Positions 35,138-43,991 of a stretch of DNA of 64,000 nucleotides are shown in pieces (within the stretch, counting starts at the first letter, position 1; every line of letters starts with the position of its first letter). The DNA comes from Thermobifida alba. GTDB taxonomy: Bacteria > Actinomycetota > Actinomycetes > Streptosporangiales > Streptosporangiaceae. Under the pieces are notes generated by a model. It was given only the letters and a program-made list of their open reading frames with translations. It ran no database searches and had not been told where the DNA came from. The translations under genes and the position numbers were made by a program. The stretch spans positions 1 to 64,000 of the forward strand of contig NZ_CP051627.1 in the NCBI RefSeq assembly GCF_023208015.1. The letters are read 5' to 3'.

Positions 35138-36419
35138 TCACCCCAGGAGGGTGGCGCCGTTGACCACGAGCAGGTCGGCGACCAGGCGGCACACCCGCCC
35201 GTCGGCGTCCCGGCCCGCCCACACCGGGTAGCTGCCGTCCCCCCCATCCCGAGGAGAACGCGACGAGGTTCGCGCCGCTGTCCGGGTCGGTGATGCTGAG
35301 CGTCCGCTCGCCCTGCACCTCGATTCCCTCGGGGTTGTCTCCGAGGAAGACGTCCGTGTACCGGTCGAAGTCCTCCATCAGCTTCAGGAAGTGGGGCAGG
35401 GCGGCGGCGTCGAAGAAGCAGCCGATGCCGCCGTCCACACCGAACCCGAAGAACTCGCCGTCGTCGAGCCGCCTCGGGTCCTGCCCCGGCAGCGTCGCCG
35501 GCTCCCACGAGGCCACGGGGACGTCGGCGAACACCACCCGCGCGGCGGCGGCGCGCACGTGCGTGGGATCGTCGTCGAACCGGACCGCCGACAGCGCCAC
35601 CGGGTGGTCGCCGACCGGGACGGGCACGGTGTAGGGCTCGGTCCTCTCCCAGACGCTCGTCGGGTCGCAGGCGACGACGCGGCCGGTGGGAAGCCGCAGC
35701 ACGCCCGCGTCGTGCACCTCGACGCGCGCGGTCCGCCCCGTCCAGTGGCCGGACCGGAACACCGCCCCCGGTCGGAACAGGGCGTCGGCGTGCTCGAACC
35801 GCAGCGGCCGCGGGGGAGACCAGGGCGCCTCGACCGGGGCGTCCTCCGCCGCCGCCTCCGTCAGGGCGGGCGGGGATACCACGGCGGGGTGCAGCATCGC
35901 CAGGTCCGCCCAGTCCCCGAAGGCCGGGGTGCGACGGTGGACCGTGCTGTCGGGGTTGCGGTCCCGGTCCTGCCGGAAGCTGCCCCGCTCACCGTGCGGG
36001 CGGAGCAGTTGGGTGTGGGAGCCGTCCACCTCGTACTCCCGCTCCCGGTACCACGCCCCGTCGTGGAACTCGGGGTCCTCCTCGGCGTAGCGCCACTCGC
36101 GGCTGCGGATCAGCAGCAACCGGTCGCCGTCGCGGACGAACCGGTGGTGGGCGGTGCGGCGGCGCCCGTCCAGCGTCCACACCCCGCAGTGGGCGTCCCG
36201 CCAGGAGATCTCCAGCAGGACCAGCGGTGTGCCCGCCGCGTCGCCGAGCACGACGGCGTACGGCTCGCCGCGCGAGTCGCGCTCCCGGGCCGTGGCCGGA
36301 CTGATCGGGCCGACGATCGAGGCGGTCGACGCGGACCAGCCCGCGCAGTAGGCGACCTGCGAGAAGAGGGGGAGTGCATGCGGTTCGCTCCTGGGACGCG
36401 GGGCGAACGGCGGCGGCAC
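35138..36419 (-). pseudogene. DUF4241 domain protein with a C-terminal frameshift
   Basis: The C-terminal half is DUF4241: LRLPTGRVVACDPTSVWERT, then SWEPATLPGQDPRRLDDGEF and FGFGVDGGIGCFFDAAA, and GANLVAFSSGWG. Just after GWG the frame breaks at a run of seven G on the coding strand (35239-35245). Removing one G gives DGSYPVWAGRDADGRVCRLV and the normal end VVNGATLLG at the stop 35138. The gene is therefore either frameshifted or misread. The N-terminal 140 residues (AYCAGWSASTASIVG, DGDRLLLIRSREW) form an additional domain I do not recognise. The start is uncertain; GTG 36419 is a guess, with no clear ribosome site. DUF4241 proteins often appear near contact-toxin immunity genes, but no toxin is seen here. 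Confidence 0.62.
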
Positions 36420-36571
36420 TGGAGCGGTAGCCGGCGACAGCCGAACGGAAGCCCGCGCACCGGGAGCCGGAGAAGAACCGGGGCGGTGGGGACAGCGGCC
36501 CCCGTCCCGCACCCCCGATCCGCCCGGAAATCCCGTTGAGCCGCCAACCGCGGTTCTGGAACGCTCACCGG

Positions 36572-37534
36572 GTGAGCAACGAAACGGAACGCGACACTTC
36601 CCTGGTGCTGCGACGGCACGGACGGCTGGCACCCCCCGTCGAAGGCGACGTGCTGGTCTCCGCCGACCTCGGACCGCAGGGGACGATGGTCGCGCTGTGG
36701 GCCCGCCCCGAGGACCGGGAGGCGCTGTTCGGCCGGACCCGCGGCAGCGGCGGGGCCTCCTTCCCCGACCCCCGGACGGCACGGCCGGTCGAAGTGCGTG
36801 TCGCCGAGTACGCGCCCCGGATGCAGCGGGTCGTGACGCTGCGGGAGCTGCGGATCGGCTTCCCGAGCGTGCAGCCGCTGCCCGACGGCCGCCTCCTGGT
36901 CGTGGGGGCACGGTGCCGCAGACGCGGCGGCGACCCCGAGCACAACGCCGCCGTCCACGACCCCGACGGCACCCCGGTCCGCACCGGTGTCCTGGGCGAC
37001 GGCATCGAACACGTGCGCACCACCACCGCGGGGGACGTCTGGGTCGGCTACTTCGACGAGGGCGTGTTCGGCAACCTGGGATGGGACGACCCGATCGGCG
37101 CGCCCGGCCTGGTCCGCTTCGACGCCGACCTGCGGCAGACCTGGCGGTACGAACCCCCCGAGGAAGCGGGGTTCATCGCCGACTGCTACGCGCTGAACGT
37201 CACCGACACCGAGACGTGGACCTGCTACTACGACGCTTTCCCGGTGGTGCGGATCCGCGACGGCCGGGCGGAGGCGTGGCCCGCGGGCGTGCCCGCGCAG
37301 GCCCTCGCGGTGCACGGCGACCGCGTCGCCCTGGTCGGGGGTTACGACACCGACCACAACCGGGTCGTGTTCCTGGAACGGTCCGCCGGGAAGGCGGCCA
37401 CCACCGGCACCGGCCGGGTCCGCCTCCCCGACGGGAGCCCCGCCCCGGCACAGACCCGGTTCACCGGCCACGGCGCCGAACTGCACGCCCTGTGCGGAAC
37501 CGACTGGTACCGGGCCGACCTGGAAACCCGGTGA
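36572..37534 (+). CDS. Hypothetical beta-propeller-like protein
   Basis: 320-residue protein of unknown function from a GTG at 36572. The repeats of strand-turn units (FPSVQPLPDGRLLVVGARCR, RTTTAGDVWVGYFDEGVFGN, DADLRQTWRYE, AVHGDRVALVGGYD) suggest a small beta-propeller. No signal peptide or catalytic motif is visible. Similar actinobacterial proteins with GDVWVGYFDEG are familiar to me only as hypotheticals. It is divergent from the DUF4241 gene and followed after about 110 bases by an ABC transporter; neither neighbour explains it. Confidence 0.65.
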   Translation: MSNETERDTSLVLRRHGRLAPPVEGDVLVSADLGPQGTMVALWARPEDREALFGRTRGSGGASFPDPRTARPVEVRVAEYAPRMQRVVTLRELRIGFPSVQPLPDGRLLVVGARCRRRGGDPEHNAAVHDPDGTPVRTGVLGDGIEHVRTTTAGDVWVGYFDEGVFGNLGWDDPIGAPGLVRFDADLRQTWRYEPPEEAGFIADCYALNVTDTETWTCYYDAFPVVRIRDGRAEAWPAGVPAQALAVHGDRVALVGGYDTDHNRVVFLERSAGKAATTGTGRVRLPDGSPAPAQTRFTGHGAELHALCGTDWYRADLETR

Positions 37535-37645
37535 GGCCGCGGCGGGATTCGGGCCGCCCCTAATCCCGCCCGTTCCGGGAAACCGGTCACACCCGACCGT
37601 GCGCGTCGCCATCATCGAGGCGGTGCCGGCAGCGCAGGAGGGTGC

Positions 37646-39598
37646 GTGCGATCCCCGCAATCCGCAAAAGAACCGACAACCCCGGCCACCGGGGCGGCGA
37701 CCGGGCTGGAACTGCCCGAACTGGTCGAACCCGAGTGGTACCGCTACGACCGGCAGGTCCTCCACACCGGGTGGGCGCGCATGATCGGGCAGCTCCCCGG
37801 ACTCGTGGGCAGAGCGCTGGCCCTGGCGTGGCGGGCCTCACCCGGCAACACCGCGGCCACCCTCGCCCTCAACCTCGCCGCCGGGGTCTTCACCGCGGTC
37901 GCGCTGGTCGCCACCGCGGGGGTGCTCGACGAACTCTTCGCCGCCGGCCCCACCCCCGACCGGGTGTACGCCGCAGTGCCCGCGCTGGTGCTGGTCGCCT
38001 CCGCGACCGTGCTGCGCGGAGCCCTGTCCGCGGCCGCCGGATGGGCGCAGGCGCGCCTGGAACCGCACGTGGAACAGGCCGCCGAGACCCGCCTGATGGA
38101 ACTGGCCACCGCCGTGCAGGTGCTGGCCTTCGACGACAACGACTTCCACGACCGCATGTTCCGCGCCTCGGTGCGCGGCGCCGGCGAGACCAAACGCCTC
38201 GTCACCTTCACCGTCGACATCCTCACCGGGGCCATCGGCATCTGCGCCGCCGCCGGGGTGCTGGGCGTGCTGCACCCCGTCCTGCTCCCGCTGCTGCTGC
38301 TCACCGTGCTGCCCGAGGGGTGGGCGGCGGCCCGCGCGGCCCGCATGCGCTACACCTGGCTGATGGCGATCACCGACGCCCGGCGCCGCAAGGGCATGCT
38401 CGACGACCTCATGACGGCCCGCGACACCTGCGCCGAGGTCCGCTCCTTCACCATGCGCGAACCCCTGCTGGCCGAGTTCGCCGCGATCGCCGGACACGAA
38501 CGCGACGTGCAGCTGAACCTGGCCCGCCGCCAGGCCCTGGTGCGGCTGTTCGGCGACGGCGCGGGCGGCGCCGCCACCGCGCTGACCTACGTCGTCCTGG
38601 GGTTGCTGCTGGTCAACGGGGTGATGCCGCTGGCGGTGGCGGGCACCGCGGTCCTCGCCATCCGCACCGGCCGCTCCGAGCTGGCCGTCACCCTGCGGGC
38701 GGTCAACAACACCTACGAGTCCGGCCTGTACTTCCGCGACTACCTGGACTTCTGCGAACACGCCCAGCGGTGGCTGCCGCCGCCCCCGCGACGGCCCGCC
38801 CCCGCCGGCTTCGACCGGATCACCGTGGACGACGCCACCTTCACCTACCCCGGCAAGGACCGGCCCGCCCTCGCCGGGGTGAGCCTGCACCTGGACCGCG
38901 GCGAGACGATCGCGCTGGTCGGCGAGAACGGCTCCGGCAAGACCACCCTGTCCAAACTGCTCGCCGGGCTCTACCAGCCCGAGCGGGGCAGGGTGCGCTG
39001 GGACGGCACCGACCTGGCCGAGGTCGACACGCACGCGCTGCGCGAACGCATCGCGGTGGTCGCGCAGGACCACACGCACTGGCCGCTGTCGGCCCGCCGC
39101 AACGTCACCATGAGCAGCCCCGACGACGAGCGGCGGCTGGGGGACGCCGCCCGCCTCTCCGGAGCCGACGAGGTCGTCGCGGAACTCGCGTACGGCTGGG
39201 ACACCCTGCTGGACCGCCGTTTCGCCGCGGGCCAGGAGCTGTCCGGCGGGCAGTGGCAGCGGATGGCCGCCGCCCGCGGCTTCTACCGCGACGCGCCCCT
39301 GCTCGTCTGCGACGAACCCACCGCCGCGCTGGACGCCCGCGCCGAGCACCGGCTGTTCGAGTCGATCCACGAACACGCCCGGCGCACCGGCAGCGCGGTC
39401 GTGCTGATCACCCACCGCCTCGCCAGCGTGCGCATGGCCGACCGCATCTACGTGCTCGACCGGGGCCGCATCGTGGCCCACGGCACCCACGAGCAGCTCA
39501 TGGACGCCGGAGGGCTCTACGCCGAGCTGTACACGCTCCAGGCCTCCGCCTACCGGAGCGTCCCGGCCGCGCAGGACGACGGGCTGCGCTCGGCCTGA
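37646..39598 (+). CDS. ABC exporter, fused permease and ATPase
   Basis: 650-residue half-transporter. The N-terminal 340 residues carry about six membrane segments; the C-terminal ATPase has Walker A GENGSGKTTLS, signature LSGGQWQRMAAARG, Walker B LLVCDEPTAALDA and H-loop ITHRLASVRM. It probably works as a homodimer exporting a peptide, lipid or drug. The GTG at 37646 has GGAGG 4 bases upstream. Its 3' end overlaps the convergent merR-type gene by 49 bases, so antisense effects between them are possible. The transported substrate is unknown. Confidence 0.85.
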   Translation: MRSPQSAKEPTTPATGAATGLELPELVEPEWYRYDRQVLHTGWARMIGQLPGLVGRALALAWRASPGNTAATLALNLAAGVFTAVALVATAGVLDELFAAGPTPDRVYAAVPALVLVASATVLRGALSAAAGWAQARLEPHVEQAAETRLMELATAVQVLAFDDNDFHDRMFRASVRGAGETKRLVTFTVDILTGAIGICAAAGVLGVLHPVLLPLLLLTVLPEGWAAARAARMRYTWLMAITDARRRKGMLDDLMTARDTCAEVRSFTMREPLLAEFAAIAGHERDVQLNLARRQALVRLFGDGAGGAATALTYVVLGLLLVNGVMPLAVAGTAVLAIRTGRSELAVTLRAVNNTYESGLYFRDYLDFCEHAQRWLPPPPRRPAPAGFDRITVDDATFTYPGKDRPALAGVSLHLDRGETIALVGENGSGKTTLSKLLAGLYQPERGRVRWDGTDLAEVDTHALRERIAVVAQDHTHWPLSARRNVTMSSPDDERRLGDAARLSGADEVVAELAYGWDTLLDRRFAAGQELSGGQWQRMAAARGFYRDAPLLVCDEPTAALDARAEHRLFESIHEHARRTGSAVVLITHRLASVRMADRIYVLDRGRIVAHGTHEQLMDAGGLYAELYTLQASAYRSVPAAQDDGLRSA

Positions 39599-40014
39599 CC
39601 GGACGACGACAGCGCGGAGGCGACCAGGCAGTCCAGCATCGCCAGCATCTTCGGGCAGGTCAGAAAGTCGTCGGCGGTGCACTCCAGGGTGTGCTCCACC
39701 AGCGAGCGGGCCAGCTGCAACTGGGCGATCTTGGCGTCCAGCGCGGCCAGGTGGTCGGTCAGCAGCGCGCGGCGTGCCGCGCCGTCGGGCGCGGTGAGCA
39801 GCTCCCGCATCTGCTCCAGGCTGAACCCGGCGTCCTTGCCGCGCAGGATCAACGCGACCCGGGCCAGGTGGTCGGGCGTGTAGCGGCGGCGCCCGTTGAC
39901 CCGCCGGGCCGGATGCAGCAGCCCCACCGACTCCCAGTGCCGCAGCACGTGCGGCGCCAGCCCGAACCGTTCGGCGAGCTGTCCGATGGACAGCTCCACG
40001 ACGCTTGACTTCAT
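39550..40014 (-). CDS. MerR family transcriptional regulator
   Basis: 154-residue regulator with the MerR helix-turn-helix at the N-terminus (SIGQLAERFGLAPHVLRHWE, then LLHPARRVNGRRRYTPDHLA), a dimerisation helix, and a C-terminal segment with cysteines (TLECTADDFLTCPKMLAMLD) that could sense metal, redox state or a ligand. The ATG at 40014 is taken because the fold begins there. Upstream, GTTGAC (40015-40020) and GTCAAC (40046-40051) form an inverted pair in the gap to the divergent methyltransferase, a possible operator. The gene overlaps the ABC exporter end to end in convergent orientation. Confidence 0.82.
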   Translation of the reverse strand: MKSSVVELSIGQLAERFGLAPHVLRHWESVGLLHPARRVNGRRRYTPDHLARVALILRGKDAGFSLEQMRELLTAPDGAARRALLTDHLAALDAKIAQLQLARSLVEHTLECTADDFLTCPKMLAMLDCLVASALSSSGQAERSPSSCAAGTLR

Positions 40015-40080
40015 GTTGACATTAACTTCCACACTGGGGGCAGACGTCAACCACGGGCACGAGAAGACGGTGGTCCAGCG

Positions 40081-40713
40081 ATGAGTGAGCAGACCAGGAA
40101 AGTCCGGCAGGACCGGGCGGTCGACAGCACCCGGCGGTTCTGGGACCGCAGAGCCGCCGGCTACGACAACGGCGCGCGCCTGGAACGGCGCCTCCTCGGC
40201 GACACCCGGCAGTGGCTGTGCGGCCAGGCCCGCGGCCGGGTGCTGGAGGTGGCCGTGGGCACCGGCCGCAACCTCGCCCACTACCCCGACAGCGTGACCG
40301 AGGTGGTCGGCATCGACCTGAGCCCCGGCATGCTGGCCCGGGCCCGCATCGCCGCCGCCCGGGTCGGCTTCCCCGTCGACCTGCGCGAGGGCGACGCCAG
40401 GCACCTGCCCTTCCCCGACGCCGACTTCGACACCGTGGTGTGCTCCCTGGCGCTGTGCGAGATCCCGGGCCAGGCCGCCGCCCTCGCCGAGATGCGCCGC
40501 GTGCTGCGCCCCGGCGGACGGCTGCTGCTGGTCGACCACGTCGAGTACACCCGCGCCCCGTTCCGCTGGATCGAACCGGTACGGGCCCGGCGGCGCGGCA
40601 CCGACCCCCGCCGCCGCCCCGTGGACGTCGCCCGGGACCAGGGGTTCGTGGTCGACCGGCTCGAACCCCTGGCGCTCGGCTTCTTCGACCGGGTGGTCGC
40701 GCACCGGCCGTGA
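40081..40713 (+). CDS. Class I SAM-dependent methyltransferase
   Basis: 210-residue Rossmann-fold methyltransferase. Motif I is VLEVAVGTGRNLAHY, the acidic residue of motif II is in VVGIDLSPGMLARA, motif III is EGDARHLPFPDADFDTVVCS, and the post-motif is LRPGGRLLLVDH. It resembles the UbiE/phospholipid N-methyltransferase-like group; the substrate is unknown. It is divergent from a MerR regulator with only 66 bases between, so MerR control is likely. A terminator hairpin follows. Confidence 0.85.
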   Translation: MSEQTRKVRQDRAVDSTRRFWDRRAAGYDNGARLERRLLGDTRQWLCGQARGRVLEVAVGTGRNLAHYPDSVTEVVGIDLSPGMLARARIAAARVGFPVDLREGDARHLPFPDADFDTVVCSLALCEIPGQAAALAEMRRVLRPGGRLLLVDHVEYTRAPFRWIEPVRARRRGTDPRRRPVDVARDQGFVVDRLEPLALGFFDRVVAHRP

Positions 40714-40719
40714 GCCGCC

Positions 40720-40757
40720 GGCGCCGGCGGGCCGCCCCGCGCCCGCCCGCCGGCGCC
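40720..40757. terminator. Bidirectional terminator
   Basis: GGCGCCGGCGGG (40720-40731) pairs with CCCGCCGGCGCC (40746-40757) around a 14-base loop between the convergent stops at 40713 and 40765. Confidence 0.65.
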
Positions 40758-40764
40758 GCGGCCG

Positions 40765-41778
40765 TCAGCGCGTGAAGGTGTAGGGGGTGAGGTACTCGGG
40801 GACGAGGACCTCGGTGCCCGGGCTGGCCGCGCGCACCGCGTCGGCGAACTCCGCCACCGTGACCGCCATCGTCGGGTCCTGCTGCGGCGGGTTGGCCAGC
40901 GGCACCTCGAAGTTGTCCCAGTGCACCGGCACCACCGTGCGCGGATGGTCCAGCGCCTCCAGCAGCCGGGGAACGTAGTCGTGGGTCCTGGTGGTCGCGG
41001 GCACCGCCAGCATCGCCACGTCCGGGGACAGCCCCGACAGGTTCCGCGACACGAAGTCGCTGGCGCCCATGAAGAACAGCGACGGCCCGCCCTGCACCGT
41101 CACCTGGAAGTCGAGCGTGTCCCCCTCCGGCAGGTCCGCGATGGTCCTCGGCCGCTTCCGCGGCGGCTCCAGCCGCACCCCCGGAAACGGCATCGAGTAG
41201 TTGTTGTTGCGGCTGTGCAGCGACGCCACCACCTCCACCGTGTAGTCCCCGAAGTCCAGCACCTCACCGCCCTTGACCGGGCTGAGCTGCGCCTGCGGCA
41301 CGTCCATGGCCAGCGCCAGGTTGTTCGTGGTGGCGGTGCCCACCACGCGCGCCCCGGTGGCCGCCGCGATGTGCGGCACGTCGTTGAAGTGGTCCCAGTG
41401 CGAGTGCGTCACCAGCACCGTCTCCGCGCCCCCGGTGTGCTCGTCGACGACGGCGGCGTCCACGGTCAGCCTCGTCGCCGAGTCGAAACCGCGGCCGTCG
41501 AACAGGCCCGTGGAGTAGCGGCTGAGGTAGGGGTCGACCAGCAGCAGCCGGTCCCCGATCCGCACCCGCCACCCCGAGGTGCCCAGCCACTCGCAGACCG
41601 CGCTCGCGCCCCGCCCGCTCCCCGGCGCGGCGGCCGGCGCGGCGGCCGGGGAGGCGGCAGCCGCGGCCGCCGGGGCGGTGGCGGCGTGCGCGGCGGCGGA
41701 GCCCAGCAGGGAGGCGAACGCGGTCCCCGCGCCCGCCGCACGCAGAAAACCACGCCGGTCGAATCCGGTGTCGGACAT
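40765..41778 (-). CDS. Tat-exported MBL-fold metallo-hydrolase (UlaG-like)
   Basis: 337-residue protein with a twin-arginine signal (DRRGFLRAAGAG) and an Ala-rich export region, so it should be folded and metallated before secretion. The mature part is an MBL fold with HSHWDHFND, and VRIGDRLLLVDPYLSRYST at its start, like UlaG-type L-ascorbate-6-phosphate lactonases. LFFMGASDF provides the third metal region and VVPVHWDNFEVP the last His. The ATG at 41778 is chosen for the signal peptide. The substrate is unknown. Confidence 0.83.
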   Translation of the reverse strand: MSDTGFDRRGFLRAAGAGTAFASLLGSAAAHAATAPAAAAAASPAAAPAAAPGSGRGASAVCEWLGTSGWRVRIGDRLLLVDPYLSRYSTGLFDGRGFDSATRLTVDAAVVDEHTGGAETVLVTHSHWDHFNDVPHIAAATGARVVGTATTNNLALAMDVPQAQLSPVKGGEVLDFGDYTVEVVASLHSRNNNYSMPFPGVRLEPPRKRPRTIADLPEGDTLDFQVTVQGGPSLFFMGASDFVSRNLSGLSPDVAMLAVPATTRTHDYVPRLLEALDHPRTVVPVHWDNFEVPLANPPQQDPTMAVTVAEFADAVRAASPGTEVLVPEYLTPYTFTR

Positions 41779-41886
41779 GTCGTCCCTCTCCTTCGGTGTC
41801 GGGAAGGTCACCGCGAGGAACCCAACCACCCCGGATCCGGCCGCGTCCAAGACCGGACACCGGCACCACCGATACCCGTCCGCCTA

Positions 41887-42816
41887 TCACCCCAGGACCG
41901 GACCGGTCCCCTCCCCGCCGCAGGGGGCGGAAAAATCTTCGCCGCGCAGCGCGTCCACGGCCGTGCGCGCCGCCCGCCCCACGGTCAGGTCCACGTCCAG
42001 GCGCCGCAGGTCGAGCCGGCGCGACCGGGCGAACACCGCGAGCGCGTACCGCCCCCCGTCCGGGTACTCCACCACCCCGCACTCCATGTGCAGGCTCGGC
42101 AGGGTCCCGGTCTTCGCCGACACCCGCACCGCCTCGTCGAAACCGGAGGCGATCCGGGTCCAGAAGATCTGCCGGGACATGAGGGCGCGCACCATCGCGC
42201 ACGCCTCGGCCGGACCGGCCTCGTCCTCCCAGACCAGGGTGAGCAGCCGGGTCAACTCCCGGGGCGTGCTGGACGTGGTGTGCGCCGGGTCCAGCACCCG
42301 CATCGCCCGCACCCGCTCCGGCGGCAGGGCCGGGAAGAGCCGCGCGAACTCGGCGTCGTCGCGGGCGCCCACGTCCGCGAACATCGTCTCCAGCACCTGG
42401 CGGGGACCGCCCACGATCCGGGTGCGCGCCAACCCCAGCTCCGCGGCCAGCAACTGCACCGTGTCCAGCCCGATCCGGCGCAGCAGCAGGTCGGCCGCGG
42501 TGTTGTCGCTGACCGACATCATGAAGTACGCCAGGTCGCGCAGGGACAGTTCGGCGTCGTCGACGCACCCGGCGGTGCCCCACCCGCCCAGCCGGTCCGC
42601 GCGGGTCACCACCACCCGCTCGGCGGGGTCGACCTGCCCGGCCACGACCTGGCGGGCGAACTCCAGCAGGACCAGGACCTTGAACATCGACGCGATGACC
42701 ACCTGGTCGTCGGCGCGCAGGCCGACCTCCGCCCCGGTGGCGAGGTCCACGGCGTGCAGGCGCCCCTCCACCCCGACCCGGTCGAACAGGGCGGCGATCC
42801 GTTCGTGCGTCTCCAC
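41887..42816 (-). CDS. Class A beta-lactamase-like serine hydrolase
   Basis: 309-residue protein with the penicillin-recognising motifs in order: S43-M-F-K46, S103-D-N105, and K235-T-G237. The usual omega-loop Glu within ExxLN is not clear (E167 in PPERVR is the best candidate), so deacylation may be slow or different. No signal peptide is visible, whereas true secreted beta-lactamases have one; it may be cytoplasmic or the start may be misplaced. It is divergent from a LysR gene with 108 bases between, the same layout as AmpR-beta-lactamase pairs. Whether it hydrolyses beta-lactams is unknown. Confidence 0.78.
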   Translation of the reverse strand: METHERIAALFDRVGVEGRLHAVDLATGAEVGLRADDQVVIASMFKVLVLLEFARQVVAGQVDPAERVVVTRADRLGGWGTAGCVDDAELSLRDLAYFMMSVSDNTAADLLLRRIGLDTVQLLAAELGLARTRIVGGPRQVLETMFADVGARDDAEFARLFPALPPERVRAMRVLDPAHTTSSTPRELTRLLTLVWEDEAGPAEACAMVRALMSRQIFWTRIASGFDEAVRVSAKTGTLPSLHMECGVVEYPDGGRYALAVFARSRRLDLRRLDVDLTVGRAARTAVDALRGEDFSAPCGGEGTGPVLG

Positions 42817-42924
42817 GGCGTCGACGCTAGCGGACCGCCGCCCCTATCGTGATCATGCCGCCGCGGCCGCACCCCGGCGGCGGAACCGGACGACCGCGGA
42901 CGCGACGACACGGAGGGAGACGGG

Positions 42925-43890
42925 GTGAACCTGGCACGGCACCTGCGCCACTTCGTCGCCGTGGCCGAGGAGATGCACTTCGGCCGGGCCGCCGAGGCGC
43001 TCGGCATGGCCCAGCCGCCGCTGAGCCAGTCCATCCGGCGCCTGGAGGAGGAACTGGGCGTCACCCTGTTCGACCGGTCGCGCCGCCGGATCCGGCTCAC
43101 CACCGCCGGAACCCACCTGCTCGCCGAGGCCCGGGAACTGCTCGCCCGCGAGGAACGGCTGCGCACCGTCATGCGCCGGGTCCGCGACGGCGAACTCGGC
43201 ACGCTGCGCCTGGGCGTGCCGCCCGGCACCCCGGCCACGGCACTGCACGCCCTGCTCGCCGCCGTCGCCGAACGCATCCCCGACCTGCGCGTGGAACCCG
43301 CCGAACTGACCACCGCCGAACAGGTCCGGCGGCTCGCCGACGCCGAACTGGACGTGGGCGTCGTGCAGCACCCCGTCGACGCCGACGGCCTGCGCCTCGG
43401 CCCGGTGGCGCGCACCCCGCTGGGCGTGGTGCTGCCGCGCCCCTCCCCGCTGGCGCGGCGCCGCGAACTCGCCCTCGCCGACCTGGCCGGCCACGACCTG
43501 GTGGCCCTGCCCCGGAGCGCGGCGCCCGCCTGGCACGACCACCTCCTCGACGTGTGCCGCGACCACGGCTACACCCCCCGGCGGGTGCGCACCGCCACCA
43601 CCCTGGAATTCCTGTTCGCCCTGGTGCTGGCCGGACAGGGGGTGGCGGTCACGACGCAGACCGCCGCCCGCCGGGAACCGCGCGTGACCTGGCGGCCCCT
43701 CGCCGGCACCCCCCTGCACCACCGCGTCTCCGCGGCCTGGCCCGCCGCGTCACCGCACCCGGCCGCGCCGCGCCTCGCCGAACCGGTCGCCGCGGCCATG
43801 GCCGAGGACCCGCACACCTCCCCGGTCACCCCCACCGAGACCGCACCCCTGCCGTGGACGGTGGTGTACACGCCGCCCACCCTCCCCTGA
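42925..43890 (+). CDS. LysR family transcriptional regulator
   Basis: 321-residue LTTR. The helix-turn-helix is RHLRHFVAVAEEMHFGRAAE, then ALGMAQPPLSQSIRRLEEEL and GVTLFDRSRRRIRLT; the co-inducer domain follows from about residue 90. The GTG at 42925 is preceded by CGGAGGGAGA. Its divergent partner is the beta-lactamase-like gene, the probable target. The C-terminal 30 residues are Pro/Thr-rich and atypical. Confidence 0.87.
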   Translation: MNLARHLRHFVAVAEEMHFGRAAEALGMAQPPLSQSIRRLEEELGVTLFDRSRRRIRLTTAGTHLLAEARELLAREERLRTVMRRVRDGELGTLRLGVPPGTPATALHALLAAVAERIPDLRVEPAELTTAEQVRRLADAELDVGVVQHPVDADGLRLGPVARTPLGVVLPRPSPLARRRELALADLAGHDLVALPRSAAPAWHDHLLDVCRDHGYTPRRVRTATTLEFLFALVLAGQGVAVTTQTAARREPRVTWRPLAGTPLHHRVSAAWPAASPHPAAPRLAEPVAAAMAEDPHTSPVTPTETAPLPWTVVYTPPTLP

Positions 43891-43991
43891 CCGGGGAACC
43901 GCCGCGCTTTCGGGCGTGGCGCGTCCGGTCTGTCGGTGCGCGCTGCTTCACTGGGGGCGACCCAGCCCCGCACCGACAGAAACACGGTCAC

